Assembly (NCBI RefSeq): GCF_021347895.1 | Contig: NC_067113.1 | Span: forward strand, 5,809,489-5,873,488 | From: Acanthochromis polyacanthus | Lineage: Eukaryota; Chordata; Actinopteri; Pomacentridae | Reading direction: 5' to 3' | DNA length: 64,000 nucleotides | In this document: positions 22,459 through 34,649 of the stretch, one piece after another | Layout: every line of letters starts with the position of its first letter | How positions within the stretch are numbered: position 1 is the first letter of the stretch | Notes under the pieces: generated by a model | The model's input: the letters and a program-made list of their open reading frames with translations, nothing else | The model's database searches: none | What the model was told of the DNA's origin: nothing | Position numbers and translations under genes: made by a program

Positions 22459-23668
22459 TGGCAGAGTCTAACGATTGAAACCACTTTGATGTGGGTTTCA
22501 ACGGAATCATGGAAAAGAGGTAGTTGATTTTAGGTAATATTTTCATTTTAACTGTAGCTATTCGTCCCAAGAGGGAGATGGGGAGGTTATTCCATCGCCT
22601 TAGATCATCACAGACTTTGTCCAAAAGTGGGGTGTAGTTGAGGTGAACTAGCTCTGAGAGTTTGGAGGAAATATTTATGCCCAGATATTTGATGTTGCCA
22701 GTAGGAATAGAATAATTCGAGGTTTGGACTGTGGGATTCCATGACTTTTCTGTTAAAGGTAATATGATTGATTTTGACCAGTTGATGGAGTAGTCTGAAA
22801 GACGTGAGAAGGTTGTAATGAGGTTAAATACTTCCTTCACTGAGGTTTTCGGTTCTTGTAGGTAAAGTAAAATGTCATCTGCGTATAGGTTAATTTTGTG
22901 TTCAGTCTCCAAAGCACAGATACCTTTGATATCAGTGCTCTGACGTATAGCTGCTGCTAATGGTTCGATAAAAATTGCAAACAATAAAGGAGAGAGTGGG
23001 CATCCTTGTCTCGTTCCCCTTTGCAAACTGAAACTTTGTGAAGTGATCCCATTAGTGGTTACTGTAGCCTTGGGTGAGTAGTACAGAGCTGATATCCACT
23101 GGATAAAAGACTCTCTGAAGCCAAATTTGTGGAGCACAGCGAAGAGAAAGGACCAATTGACTTTGTCAAAGGCTTTTTCTGCATCCAGTGACATAACGAT
23201 AGCTTCTTTATTGTGGTGTTGTGTCAGAGAGATTAGATTAAGAAGTCTTCTGATATTGTTGGTGGAGTGTCGGCCATTTATGAAACCTGTTTGATCATGG
23301 TGGATCATTGACGGGATAATTTTCTCCAACCTAGAGGCGAGTGCTTTAGAGATAATTTTGATATCAGTGTTGATGAGTGACAGAGGTCGATAGCTGGAGG
23401 GAAGTGTAGGATCTTTGTCTGGTTTCAATAATAATTTAATTGCAGCTGTATTCATATGTGAACTTATATAACCGTTATTTTTAATCTCTGTCACTGTCCT
23501 GAAGAACAGGGGTGCTAACATTGACAAGAATTGTTTAAGAAATTCAGCAGGGAAGCCATCAGGACCAGGTGCCTTGCCTGCTGGCATACTGTCTAATGCA
23601 CACTGCAACTCTTTGATAGACAATGGAGCATCTAGTGTGTCTCTGTAATCTGATGTTAATTCGGGCAA
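22295..23668 (-). pseudogene. LINE ORF2 reverse transcriptase segment
   Basis: This 457-aa open stretch holds the main reverse-transcriptase motifs in order: PAGKAPGPDGFPAEFLKQF, SYRPLSLINTDIKIISKALA, DQTGFINGRHSTNNIRRLL, SLDAEKAFDKVNWSFLF, RGTRQGCPLSPLLFAIFIEP and the catalytic box LYADDILLYL. The family is L1/Tx1-type. It is interrupted on both sides by frame breaks: the C-terminal part continues in another frame at 21613-22458 and the endonuclease in another at 24025-24471. Expression is unlikely. Confidence 0.85.
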
Positions 23669-24024
23669 GTTTAGATTGTCAAGAAAGTTATGAATATCTT
23701 CTTCGTTTGGGTTGACTATTGATGAGTATAAGCTTTGGTAAAAATGATAGAAAGTCCGATTAATTTCCTGGGGTGACTGAGTGTATTTTCCTGAGGGATC
23801 CTGAATTGCTGTTATGAATGATTTTTCTTTATTGCGCTGGAGTTGGTTTGCAAGAAATTTTCCTGTTTTATTGTTGTGTTCAAAATTATTATATCTCAGC
23901 TGTTGTAATAAGAACTCTGTGTTCTTTGATATTATCGAGTTTTAGTTTAACATTTTGTAGTTCAGACCATAATTGATCACTTGGATTTATTGCATAATTC
24001 TCTGTAAGTTCTTTAATTTTTTCC

Positions 24025-24471
24025 TCAATTTCTTCCTGTAGTTGTTGATCCTTTTTTTTTCTTGTATGAGGAGTACGATATTATTTTGCCTCTGATTACG
24101 ACTTTTCCAGTTTCCCAAAGTAAAGATGGAGATACATCATTGGAGTCATTGTTTTTTAGAAAGTCTGCCCACTCACTTCTTATTATTCGATCAAATTCCT
24201 GGTCTTCGAGTAGAGAGATGTTTAGGCGCCAAGTCAGAGGAGGTTTAGGGATGGAATCTGTTTGCAGGCTGAGAGATATTGGTGCATGGTCGCTGATAAT
24301 GATTTGGTGAATTTTAGTAATAGCTTTGTGTGCGACAGAGTTGTTTGAGAGGAAAAAGTCAATTCTTGAAAATGTTTGGTGCACCTGAGAGAAAAAAGTA
24401 TAGTCCCTCTTTGTTGGGTTTTTGAGTCTCCAGACATCTTCTAGTCCAAAATCTTTCATATAATCCTGCAT
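24025..24471 (-). pseudogene. LINE endonuclease C-terminal part
   Basis: This gives GLEDVWRLKNPTKRDYTFFS, then HQTFSRIDFFLSN and IISDHAPISLSL, the SDH motif of the apurinic-like endonuclease of L1-type LINEs. The N-terminal half is missing because the copy is truncated near 24476. Confidence 0.8.
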
Positions 24472-24476
24472 GACTT

Positions 24477-25448
24477 TTGCTGATGAAAATGTTGTTTACT
24501 TGCCTCATTCTTATAAAGCCAAAACAATACTCTCTCAAAATATATCTGTTTTTCTTCATCCTTTACATGTGCTAAGGACACAATCTTTTCCACAATGCTC
24601 CTTGCTCAGTTTTAAAGCTCTCACCATATATAATTATCAGTGCATGAAATCCAACATAAATAGGATTGTCCCATGGGCGACAGCATGGCTCAGTTAATAG
24701 GTTTCTCCTTCCAACAAGATTAAAATGATCAGTTTGCCTGGTGTCGTATTAATGAATCATTATCCTCCATGATGAACCAATGCAGGGTCCGCTTCCTCGT
24801 TGAGATAATCATAGCAGTTGTGGATCATAGCAGTTGGGGGAATCAGAATCACTGTAGCTTCTGAAACAGTAACATGAATTGAGACAGTCCACTAAAGCTA
24901 AATAGAATGTCAGCAGGGAAAGTGTTTGAAGATATGAGATTGATAAATTCTTATAGATACCTTCATAATAAATACATGATATTATTTTTAAAATGTCCTT
25001 AGACTTTTAGTAATATCTGTAAATCTTAGGTATTGTCAGCATACATCAAGTTTAGGTTAAACAGTTTTAAAGCTTCAAAATCATTTCAATAGAACACAGA
25101 CTTGTGATCTGATCAGTTGCCTCATCAGTGACCCAGTAGTGCAGATGGGATCCTAGCTGTTTGATCTTTCTTGTTTTGTAGAGGCTTTTGCCAAACATGA
25201 CAGCAAAGAATGTGACCATGGTGACCTGGTAGGTTGGTTGTTTATCGATGAATGGATTCCACCTTGTTGAACTTTTTTGTCTCCCACCCATCAAATTTCA
25301 AATAGTCCATGTACAAAATACTAAAACATGCAGTTGTTGTTAAATTTACTCGTCCTTGGACCAAATATAAAATAATTAGAAGAATGTTTGAAAATATTTA
25401 CCCCCTAAAACACCACTTTTTTTTCCCTCATCCCACCTCCTGATGACC
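24477..25448. other. no gene seen
   Basis: Only short frames. No motif, repeat end or RNA recognised. Confidence 0.45.
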
Positions 25449-25822
25449 AAGTCCATCCATCCATCCATCCTCTATACACCGCTTTATCCTCACTAGGGTT
25501 GCGGGGGGTGCTGGAGCCTATCCCAGCTGACTCGGGCGAAGGCAGGGGACACCCTGGACAGGTCACCAGTCTGTCGCAGGGCTACTTATACAGACAAACA
25601 ATCACACTCACATTCACACCTACGGGCAATTTAGAACAGTCAATTAACCTCAGCATATTTTTGGACTGTGGGAGGAAGCCAGAGTGCCCGGGGAAAACCC
25701 ACGCATGCACAGGGAGAACATGCAAACTCCATGCAGAAAGATCCCAGGCCCAGGCCGGGATTTGAACCGGGATCTTCTTGCTGCAAGGCGATAGTGCTAA
25801 CCACTACTCCACTGTGCAGCCT
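25449..25822 (-). mobile_element. tRNA-derived SINE-like repeat, copy 1
   Basis: Read on the minus strand, the head has Pol III promoter words: an A box TAGTGGTTAGCA (25795-25806) and a B box GGTTCAAATCC (25758-25768). The body contains CATGTTCTCCCTGTGCATG, CTTCCTCCCACAGTCC and CCTGTCCAGGGTGTCCCC, the signature of a very common teleost interspersed repeat. It ends in (GGAT)n at 25449-25470. A second copy lies at 31808-32165 in the same orientation. Confidence 0.8.
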
Positions 25823-25869
25823 GACCACATTCAGTGTCAAATAAAACAGTTATTTTCATGACATTTCAG

Positions 25870-26110
25870 CCTCGATTTAATGTCTCACTCTACCTCATAA
25901 TTGCTCTGCCAAGGAACGCGACAGAGTTATGTGACGATCGGTGTATGTTTGGCTTTCTGTCTGTTATTCCGTCTGTGCGCAACTTTACTCAAAAACAGAT
26001 GTGGATGAAATTATCTGGGAAGGTCAGAAATGACACAAGGACCAAGTGATCAGATTTTGGCAGTGATGCGGCTTATAGTCTGGATCCATGGATTGGTTAA
26101 AACCAGTAAT
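25870..26110 (+). repeat. dispersed repeat family, copy 1
   Basis: It contains TGCCAAGGAACGCGACAGAG, GTGACGATCGGTGTATGTTT, GTCAGAAATGACACAAGGAC and GGCTTATAGTCTGGATCCAT. Inverted relatives lie at about 34650-34950 and 37295-37460. No coding and no clear termini; I recall similar sequence as a common fish repeat but cannot name it. Confidence 0.55.
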
Positions 26111-28089
26111 AAAAGGAGCTATTTTTAGTCATTAGTGTCAGTAGTAGCTTTACATACTCCTTATACAGACATAATGGTCCCCACATTGAGTTCCAACCAC
26201 TGGTACCCCTGAGTAGAAGTCACTAAAGATAACCTCCTGACTCAGCACTAGGAGCAGGCTGCAAATAAAGATCATATCTTTTAATTAAACTTTCGCTTAG
26301 CTGAAACATAAAAAGAGAAAGAAGAAAGCATCTAAGGTTTTCATTCTGCACCTGTACTTGATGTTTTAAAGCTTTGGAAATTTCAGGGTTCACCAGACTT
26401 GTAGAATTTACATTGCAATGGCAGATTTAGAGCTGCTGGACTGTTTCAGTGTCTCATATCATTACCAAGAATTCGCAGAGAAGTCCCAGAGCAATTGAAA
26501 CTACTTTTATAAGGCAGCAAACCCTTTTTTTTTCTTTATCACATTTGACAAGTTGTCATATTGGACGAATGACAGTCCAGCTTTACAGTTTAATAGTTCA
26601 ATCTTTTCTGGATGAAATATGGGTTTCTGTTTCTAGCATTTTGGAGTCTTCACTGTTTGTTTTCACTGTTGTACTAACTCTGATTCTGCTGTTTGTTTTG
26701 GTTTGTTAAGATGATTCACAAGGTAAGACCCGTAGTGCACATGGTGCTCAAACTTTAAAGTACTTTCAGTCTCTGCAAAGCCCTTTCATCATTTAAAGCT
26801 CTTTGATTTAATTCTGAACGAAAGCCAAGAAGACACATTTTGACAATTTTGAAGTGTTTCCTCTGGACTGCTCTGCTCTTCTCTCTCTATTTTCTGTAAC
26901 TTAAGAAATCAAAGTGAATTAGAGGTACTTTCTTGCCTCATTATTGAGTCGATCATAGTGCACAGCAATTTTCACTGTCATAAAATAAGGTTGCCTTAAT
27001 TTAATGCCTGTCACTGTAGGAAACAACTTTAAAAAGATTTCTCTATATACTTGTATGCTGCCTTTCTTAAAAAAACTGAACATTGCCAGGTGAGCAAAGC
27101 AGCAAAGTGTATCTCTATATTAGCTACAAACCCATTTCATTTACATATGTAAGAAAAGTGACCTCTGCTTGTTGTACAGTAGCTGCACTCATTGCCAATC
27201 ATCTTTGAAAATCATTAGTTCTCCTGGCTGAGAATATACTCTGCTGACAACTGTGACCACAGTTAACAAGTGGCTGTGCCTCAGCAGATAGTGCCTGTGG
27301 GTAGATATTGAAAACAGTTGGAAACGCTGCACTGCTATATTTTGAGTCTCAGTGCTTTTGGAACTGTACTCTCTCATTGGTATTCCTGATGTGTTCACTG
27401 CCTTTGTCCTGTGGGAGGCCTAAAATTAAATTGCCCTGTCTTCTAGAATTGGCTTATTACGAAGTTGCCAAGAAGCTATTCCACACATGGCCCATTGTAA
27501 GCTGCTGGAAATCAGCTGGGTTGTGGAAAATTCAGTTTTGGACTGACAGCTTTGAAAATGACATAAAAAGTCTTTTGTTATCCCACAGTGAGGTCTGAGG
27601 GCCAGCAGCTGCTGAGCTGGCGTCTTAGCATTAGTGAGAAACAATGTGGATCACCCTGTTGTTTAGAAGAGAAGTAAACCTTTGAAATGTATCCTTCACT
27701 CCTTTACGTACCTGGTGAAATTCAGATTTTGCTATTATGGTGCACAAAATAGCTACACAATTCAGTCGACATTCCTTAACCAGACCAGCATATGGTCAGT
27801 GGCTAATCCTTCCCTGGCCAAGAATGGTGTTTTGCAGGCCAGCTGAATCCATCTGTTCTGCTCTAAATGCCATCCAGTGCTAGAGGAAAATTGATAAGTA
27901 AGTCCAAATATGTCATTTTTTTAAAGGCAAGTAGAGTTTAGGTCTGAATTGTGAGCTTTTGAAAATCCCATGTTGTGCTTAACCCATTCACACCTGCTTT
28001 TCTCTACTGAGCAAAACTATTTTTTACTCAGTTGCTTTTTACTCCTCTACAATATAGAAATGCAAGTGAAATAAACATTTTTGCCAAGT
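26111..28089. other. no gene seen
   Basis: AT-rich sequence with short unrelated frames. No splice-linked exons, repeat ends or RNA genes stood out. Confidence 0.45.
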
Positions 28090-28209
28090 CAAAATAAAAT
28101 AAATCAAATTAAAATATGCTTTGTTAATCCCAAAGCAAATTGAGGTATCCAGTAGCACAGTGCACTACAATACAACAAGGCACAGTGAGGTATCAAAGGT
28201 CAGAAGATG

Positions 28210-28279
<70 letters not shown>

Positions 28280-28985
28280 TAGGGATAGGAACAATCTGCT
28301 AAATCAAATCCAAGTCCACCATCCCTCCTGGGACGAGTTGTGTCCTGAGTCTGTCTGTGGAGCCTTTCAGTGACAGCAGCCTGCCATTGAGCATGCTCCT
28401 CTGTCCATCCAAAGTGCTGTATAGGGGATGTTTGGGGATTAGCTATGATGCACAGCAGCTTGTTCAGAAAACATCGTTCAGCTACCGTGACCACAGAGTC
28501 CAGCTGTTTCCCAACAACTTTGCTGGCCTTGTGAACCAGCTTGTCAAGTTTGTTCCCATCCTTCGCCTTCACATCCCCACCCCAACATAGTACAGCATAG
28601 AAGAGTACACTGGAGTCAACAGACTTGTAAACAGGTTCAGAAGTTTACTGCAGACGCTGAAGGACCTCAGCCTGCCAAGTAGGTACAGCCGGCTCTGGCC
28701 TTTCTTGTACAGCGCATTCATGTTCGCAGACCAGTCCAGTTTGTCGTCAAGGTGTACACCAAGGTACCTGTGAGTGTGGAACATCTCTACGTCCAAACTC
28801 TTGATAGTGGCTGGAAGTGGGGGGGCTGGGAAGGTGCAGTTCTCCAGAAATCCACCACCATTTTGGCCTCCTTCATCTGGCGTTCCTGCATACGCTTCAG
28901 CTTCTCTCGGTTACTATCTCTGAAGGCCCTATTTTTTTCTGGTTGAAGAAGTCCGTAGCATTGCTGGTTATCCAACATTGTCCAT
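28090..28985 (-). mobile_element. LINE 3' fragment, minus strand
   Basis: Minus-strand pieces read VVDFWRTAPSQPP, then HRYLGVHLDDKLDWSANMNA, LYKKGQSRLYLLGRLRSF and a LDKLVHKASKVVGKQLDSV tail, the thumb and C-terminal segments of a fish jockey-type reverse transcriptase. The 3' end carries an AT microsatellite and a TTAATCCCAAAG-like tail. Stops and frame breaks show it is dead. A related remnant is at 48060-48764 on the plus strand. Confidence 0.7.
28212..28274. repeat. (TA)n microsatellite
   Basis: About 60 bases of nearly pure TA with one GTA interruption, inside the LINE tail. Confidence 0.95.
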
Positions 28986-29214
28986 GCAAAATGTCATGTA
29001 GTCTGTGACACAGTGCCTCCAGTAACACACTCCAGTAAGTGCACTCGAAGCAGCCCCTGAGAGCATCAGAATCCTCTGGTGTCCACTTTCAGCACCCGTG
29101 GAGAATACTAAAGTCAATTTTAGAAAATATTGCTCAAAGGCTATGAAAAGTTCAATTAATACATAATCTGTGATGACTACAGATAATTGGGCCACTGTTT
29201 TGTGTCAGTCCATG

Positions 29215-29735
29215 AGGGTTTTCATGATTGCACAGATTCAAAGGATATACGTCAAGCTTGATGTCACTCATAGTCTCATATCTCACATTAGATATTTTCT
29301 TTGTATCAAGCTACTGTAATAGTGCCTTACCAAATGTTAGTCTGTGTGCTTTCAGCATGCCACTGATCCCCTGCATCCAGACATGAAGGACATACATGCT
29401 TGCACAAATTCAAAAGAAATTCATCATGCTTGACATCACATACAGTCTCATATCTCACATAGCATATTTCCTCTGTTTCAAAGCTCTGTAACAATGGCTT
29501 GCCACATGTTCTCTGCATGCCTTCAGAGTGCCACCGCTCCTCGCATACAGTGAGAAGGTCATGTCAGCTTACATGAATTCAGAGGTAATGTGACATGCTT
29601 GTCGCATCACATAGTCGTTTCATTCATTTCACAGACAGTGACTTCACTCATTTGCTTCCTGGAGCATGGTTTTGGGGCTGTGATCTCAGGAACTGTCCGT
29701 GTCATGCTTGCACAGATCGTTCCAGAGCATCACTC
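29215..29735. repeat. three-unit tandem repeat, about 170 bp per unit
   Basis: Units begin near 29230 (GCACAGATTCAAAGGATA), 29402 (GCACAAATTCAAAAGAAA) and 29571 (ACATGAATTCAGAGGTAA). Each shares CATAGTCTCATATCTCACAT-like and TTTCAGCATGCCACTG-like words in the same order. Spacing is 172 and 169 bases; divergence is appreciable. Confidence 0.7.
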
Positions 29736-29799
29736 GAGCAGAGTCACTGCCAAATACAAATGCATGTCAGTCTAAAATAAATGGTTAAATCTGACGACA

Positions 29800-30475
29800 T
29801 GTCCTGTCTGAAACTCATATTCCTATCTCAGTTCTCTCTTGTATCTCCTGCTCAACTCTCCGAACTCATGACCAGAATGAAAACACCCACCTGCACCCTG
29901 GACACCCATCCCATCCAAGCTCAACAAAACTTGCCTTCCTGTCCTCTGCCATCATCAACTCCTCCCTCTGCTCTGGATCAGTCCCTGAGACCCTCAAACT
30001 AGCTGCCATCATCCCTATTCTCAAAAAAAACCTGGACTTGACCCTGACATTATGTCCAACTTCCGCTCCATCTCCAACCTCCCCTTCCTCTCCTAAATCC
30101 TACAACTTGTCCACACATCTCAGCTCCAAACCAACCTCACCTCCAACAATCTGTTTGAAGTATTTCAATCTGTTTTTTGGCCCAAACACAGCACTGAAAC
30201 AGCCTTCTTCAAAATATTTGATGACCTTCTCCTCTCTGCAGACTCTGGACATCTTCATATGTCCAGAGTCTGCAGAGAAGAGAAGGTCATCAAATAGATT
30301 TCACTGCTGCCTTTGACACCATCCACCACTCCATCCTGCATCTGTCTCCTCACTCACACCTGCTCACGTCAACACATCAACCCATCCTCCGTAATCTCCA
30401 GTGGCTCCCCATCAAACACTGCATAAAATTCAAAATCTTTCTCCACACCCACAAAGCCCTCTATCAGGTGGTTTA
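29800..30475 (+). mobile_element. L2-like LINE remnant, second copy
   Basis: Close relative of 745-2135: the words CCTGTCTTCCTGTCCTC-like, CCTCTGCTCTGGATCAGTCC and CTTGACCCTGACATTATGTC are shared. It continues through a shortened palm region and then jumps to GTCAACACATCAACCCATCC, CCGTAATCTCCAGTGGCT, the segment equivalent to 17164-17230. The part between is deleted, and an 80-base inverted duplication sits at 30216-30295. Confidence 0.75.
30216..30295. repeat. near-perfect palindrome, 37-bp arms, 6-bp spacer
   Basis: The left arm at 30216-30252 starts ATTTGATGACCTTCTCC, and the right arm at 30259-30295 is its reverse complement with a single mismatch (30239-30242 region against AGAAGA). The spacer is CTTCAT. 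It lies inside the LINE palm region, where only one arm should be present. Confidence 0.9.
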
Positions 30476-30689
30476 TTGCACAACAAGGGAAACATTACAT
30501 AGATAATATTTGACATTTTATATGAATTGACAATGTCCCTTTATGGTTAAGACGTTTAATTATCTGAGGTGATTATAACTGTTTTTCTGATATAAACTGT
30601 CCCCATCAACACTGGAAACACACAATCTCACTGAAACTGAAAGCAAAATACTCGTGTAAAATACTTGTAGATTTCAGTTGAGAGAGAGA

Positions 30690-30700
30690 GAGAGAGATTT
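30690..30700. repeat. short (GA)n tract
   Basis: GAGAGAGAGAGAGAGAG-like run just left of a degraded TX1-type LINE. Confidence 0.6.
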
Positions 30701-30779
30701 TGGATTTTTCAACAGAACTTTATTGAGTCAATTTAACATCAGTTCGTTTCAATGAAAAATAAATAAATATTCTGTTAAA

Positions 30780-31665
30780 AAAATTTCAGAATGTCAGATC
30801 AGACCAGCTGATCTGAGAACACAAGTCTGTCTCCTAGGACTGAGAACAAGACTCCTCCACAAGTCCATGTTCTACTAAAACAGTCAAGATCTTTCATTTC
30901 ACTGTAATAGTTAAAATCAATTAAAATTCTGGCCTTGATGGTCCTGCTCAGCAGCAGAACCACGTCACAGTCTTCACCATCGTCCACCTTCTTCTTCCTG
31001 CTTACGTACATGGCATCTTTGATTGGCCCAGGATAAAGTTTAACAGCTGACATTTTTCTTTCCGAGCCTTCTTGTATTTAAAACCAAGAATAAGTCTTTA
31101 GAGAAAAACGGGACCCGGTCTGCTGCTGCAGCCTCTCTTTGTTGAGGGTCCTCACCATCAGAGCTGACAGGGTTTTTCCATCGGCCTTCTGAAGGTTCAC
31201 CTCACACTGTTGGTCTGGTCCAGGTTGGATGATGAGGGGGGGAAAGGTTGGTCTGGACAGGGGGCGATCGACCCCCGGCCGTGTTCCCCCAACAGCTGCC
31301 GCTCCCGTCCCGTCAGACAGGCCCTCCAGTGGCTCAGCAGTCTCCCGACGTTACTCCTCGACCTCCAGCCCAGTCGCTCCGCCAGCTCCTCCGCCTCCTG
31401 CAGGTCTGGTCCGGTGGTGTCCAGCAGGGCCCCCAGCGTGGTGATCCCAGCCGAGCTCAGGGCCTCTGTCACCGCTGCTCCTGGTCCAGGGGGAGGGCGC
31501 TCAGCAGGTCTCCACAGCCCAGCGGCTCCCTTAGCAGCCAGCAGGAGGTCTGGTGCTGGACCCTCTGCCTCCACAGCAGCTTCCAGACTCCAAACAGTCC
31601 TCGATAAAAAACAGGGAGGGACAAAACACTCACAGTCTTAAAATCAGATCGCATGATGCCAGGTT
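30780..31665 (-). mobile_element. TX1-like LINE 3' end fragment, minus strand
   Basis: On the minus strand the order is SLPVFYRGLFGVWKLLWRQR, then WLLREPLGCG, then a frame (31574 to 31197) with GITTLGALLDTTGPDLQEAE, LGWRSRSNVGRLLSHWRAC and RERQLLGEHGRG, and at the 3' end AMYVSRKKKVDDGEDCDVV. This is the C-terminal part of the 149-kDa-type TX1-like LINE proteins common in fish. Frame breaks separate all parts. Confidence 0.7.
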
Positions 31666-31807
31666 GTCCTCCCTACCACCACCTACACCCAAACTACCAA
31701 CACTATACAAACTAATACAACAAATAAACTAAACTTTCTTTCATAAAACAACAGGAAAAAGATGAAAAGCATCGAAAACCGCACAATCACACTCAGCACA
31801 CTCACTC

Positions 31808-32165
31808 CGCACCACTCATCCATCCATCCATTCTCTATACACCGCTTAATCCTCATTTGGTTCGCCAGGGGCTGGAGTCTATCCCAGCTGACTTCAGGTG
31901 AAGGCAGGAGACACCCTGGACAGGTCACCAGTCTATCACAGGGCTACATATAGAGACAAACAAGCACACTCACATTCACACATGTTGGAAAATAAAAATT
32001 CACCAATTAACCTCAGCATGTTTTTCGAATGTGGGAGGAAAGCAGAGAACCTGGTGAAAATCCACACTGCGGAATTAGAACATGGAAATTCCACAAAGAA
32101 AGACCCCAGGACATGATTCGAACCCATCACCTTCTAACAGGGCTAACCACCGCATCACCGCCCCT
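31808..32165 (-). mobile_element. tRNA-derived SINE-like repeat, copy 2
   Basis: Same family and orientation as 25449-25822: the minus strand has GTGGTTAGCC (A box like), GGGTTCGAATC (B box, 32115-32125), a fibre of CCTCCCACATTCG and ACCTGTCCAGGGTGTCTCC. It ends in (GGAT)n at about 31815-31831. It is more diverged than copy 1. Confidence 0.75.
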
Positions 32166-33618
32166 TATTAACTCATCTTTTCCTCCAACGTGTACTATCA
32201 TGTAAAGTGTTGTGCTTGGACTATATTTCTGGGCCATGTTGGCGAGGATCCTCTGTTAACCATTTCAAGCTGTGCTGATACTCTCTCTCTGACTTTTTAC
32301 CAGTGCAATATGCAGTGTGTCAGCATGCTATATGAGTACAGGCTGAGTGCACCTCAGAAAGAGAAAAGAACACAAACACAAAAGGGCATGTTCTTGTAGA
32401 GGGCTAACCACACGATAGGGAAACTGTATCTAAAACAGGAGTAAGTCTATTCCTCTGACATATCAACAATAATAAGCCCACATACTCAAAAAATAAACTT
32501 GGTATCAAATGTTTTCCATCAAATTTACTGATGCAGTAAATGAGACGGGGTTGTTTTAAAAAGATGTGATGGGTTATTACAGGGAATATGGCATGTCCCT
32601 TTCAGTCTGACTGTGAGATACCTCAGCAAATGCCAGGACATTGCATCAGCATGACTAATTATATTTGATTAGAATGCATAATTCTAATCATTAAAGCAGT
32701 GATAGTCTAGCAGTTTTTGTCTCTTTTTTCTCTTTGAAGACACTAGTTGACGAGAAAAAAATACATTATCGAGTTTCTAGTTTCGGAGTTAAATATTTAG
32801 TGCAGGTAGAGCACATCATTTACACTTTATTCATTTATCATTACAGAATAGCTGCACAATTTTATCACATCTTGACAACCCTGACATCCAGTTGTGCGTG
32901 CATTTTAAAACAAAGCACTGCGGAAATCACAGAAAAATACAGAAACACTTCAAACAACAAGGCAACAACAGAAATGCTTGCAGATCACACTAAAAACAGA
33001 TGAACACAAATGGGGCATGCTTGTTGTTGCCATGGAAACCCAACGTTTATTCTCTGACAGTGATGTTGAAAATGAGCTAGCATGTATAACTGTTTATTTG
33101 TTTTAACATTCCTTTTTAAACATTTTGTCACCAATTCAGAAAATCTAAATGGCAAATTTTTAGCTGGGAATGTCAGCTGCTTTAACTTTTTTTAGTTGCT
33201 TTCAGAACCAGCAGGATGGAACAAGCTCAGTTAAAGCTAATCAACCAGGAACACATTATTAATGTAATAAGACATACTTTAAGTTGTTTAACTTAACATT
33301 AGACTATACATCTGATAGGTCCCACATTCATTCTGCAGCATGGCACCAATTCCAAAGACACAAAGTAGAAAAGCACTCAGAGAGCGCAGTACTCCTCCAA
33401 GGCTGTTCATTCCCCCATAAGGCATTGTCAGAAATGTAGCATTTCTTTGTAGAAATGCAGCATTTTTTTTATTAATTATTGATAATCAGAAATCACTGCA
33501 ACATAGAATGTGGCCATTTAATATAGATGTACCCACAAACCAAATGACCTTGCGCTGAGCACAGGCGTGTGTTATGCATGTGTACGTTATGTAAGAATAC
33601 TGAATTGCATGACCTAAA
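32166..33618. other. no gene seen
   Basis: AT-rich sequence with short frames. Nothing recognised. Confidence 0.45.
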
Positions 33619-33620
33619 TA

Positions 33621-34513
33621 CACTGCCCATCCAAAAAAAAGTCGAACACTCTCATATTTTGTTGAACTTCCTTTAGCTTTGAGAACAACACACATTCGCC
33701 GTGGCATCATTTCAATAAGCTTCTGCAATGTCACAGCATTTATTCCTGTCCAGATTTGCATTAATTTTCTGCCAAGATCTTGCATTGATGATGGGAGAGT
33801 CAGATCGCTGAGGTAAAGTCATCTCCAGCACATCCTAAAGATTCTCAATGGGGCTAGGTTCTGGACTCTCTGGAGGCCAATCCACATGTGAAAATGATGT
33901 CTCATGCTCCCTGAACCACTCATTCGCAATGGGAGCCGTATTTTTTAGTGTGTTCAGGTAGTCAGCTGACCTCATTCTTTGGGTGCATAACGTTGCTGAA
34001 CCTGGACCTGACCCACTGCAGCAACCCTAACCCTGCCTCCACAGGCATGTACAGTAGGCACTAGCCATGCTGAGTGTATCACTTAATCTGCCTCTATTCT
34101 TACCCTGATGCACACATCACTTTGGAACAGGGTAAATATAGACCTCATGGCCAAACACATTTCTTTCTCAAAGATGATGGTTCCCCACTATCCTTCAGGT
34201 TTTAATAATGCATTGGATGGTTCTTAAGCTGATTTTAGTAGTTTCAGAAATCTCCTTAGTTTTCTTTGCTTGATGCAGGCCAATAATTTGACCCTTCTGA
34301 GACAGATTAACATCCTTTCCACAACGACAGGATATGCCTTCCAATATGGTTGTTTTAGAAATGAGAAGCTACTTACTGCATCAGCTTGGGTTAAGTAAGT
34401 TTCTGCCAGCTGAAGCATATTCATCACTGCAGAAATTATTCAGTTCTTACCTGTTAGTCTTACCTATTTGCTTGATTAAATCCAGGTGGTGACTTTTTTT
34501 TGGACAGGCAGTG
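33621..34513 (-). mobile_element. degraded Tc1/mariner element, 893 bp
   Basis: The ends are CACTGCCCATCCAAAAAAAA at 33621 and, in reverse, CACTGCCTGTCCAAAAAAAA from 34513, flanked by TA on both sides (33619-33620, 34514-34515). On the minus strand frames recall a Tc1 transposase: a helix-turn-helix start (about 34230-34420), then [20 protein letters not shown] and a C-terminal QKLIEMMPRRMCVVLKAKG. The second Asp region is missing, and many stops are present. A sister copy spans 39101-47158. Confidence 0.8.
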
Positions 34514-34649
34514 TATGTAGCGGGTGGTGGGAAATGACGGGACATGGAAACATCCCCACAATTTAATAAACTGTTCCTTGTATCATTTCTGACAGATAAG
34601 TTCCTATAAGTCTTCAGGAGTCTATTTGTAGTAGGATCACAATCATGGT

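Larger units (their letters stand above)
21133..24476 (-). mobile_element. 5'-truncated L1/Tx1-type LINE, minus strand
   Basis: A 13-base T run at 21133-21145 is the poly(A) tail on the minus strand. Moving 5' along the element come a C-terminal CxxC-like segment (DTCTQCTQNMADTYFHALWLC), a middle region (21613-22458), the reverse transcriptase (22295-23668) and part of the endonuclease (24025-24471). The copy starts within the endonuclease, so it is truncated, and at least three frame breaks separate the pieces. No convincing target duplication was found. Confidence 0.85.

Noticed and set aside
25740..25822. True tRNA gene
   Set aside because: A and B box words are present, but there is no cloverleaf with an acceptor stem; it is the head of a SINE.
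26449..26709. 86-aa frame with a hydrophobic end
   Set aside because: No homology I recognise, no splice context, and AT-rich sequence makes such hydrophobic tails common by chance.
29215..29735. CRISPR-like array
   Set aside because: Only three diverged long units without spacers, in a eukaryotic context.
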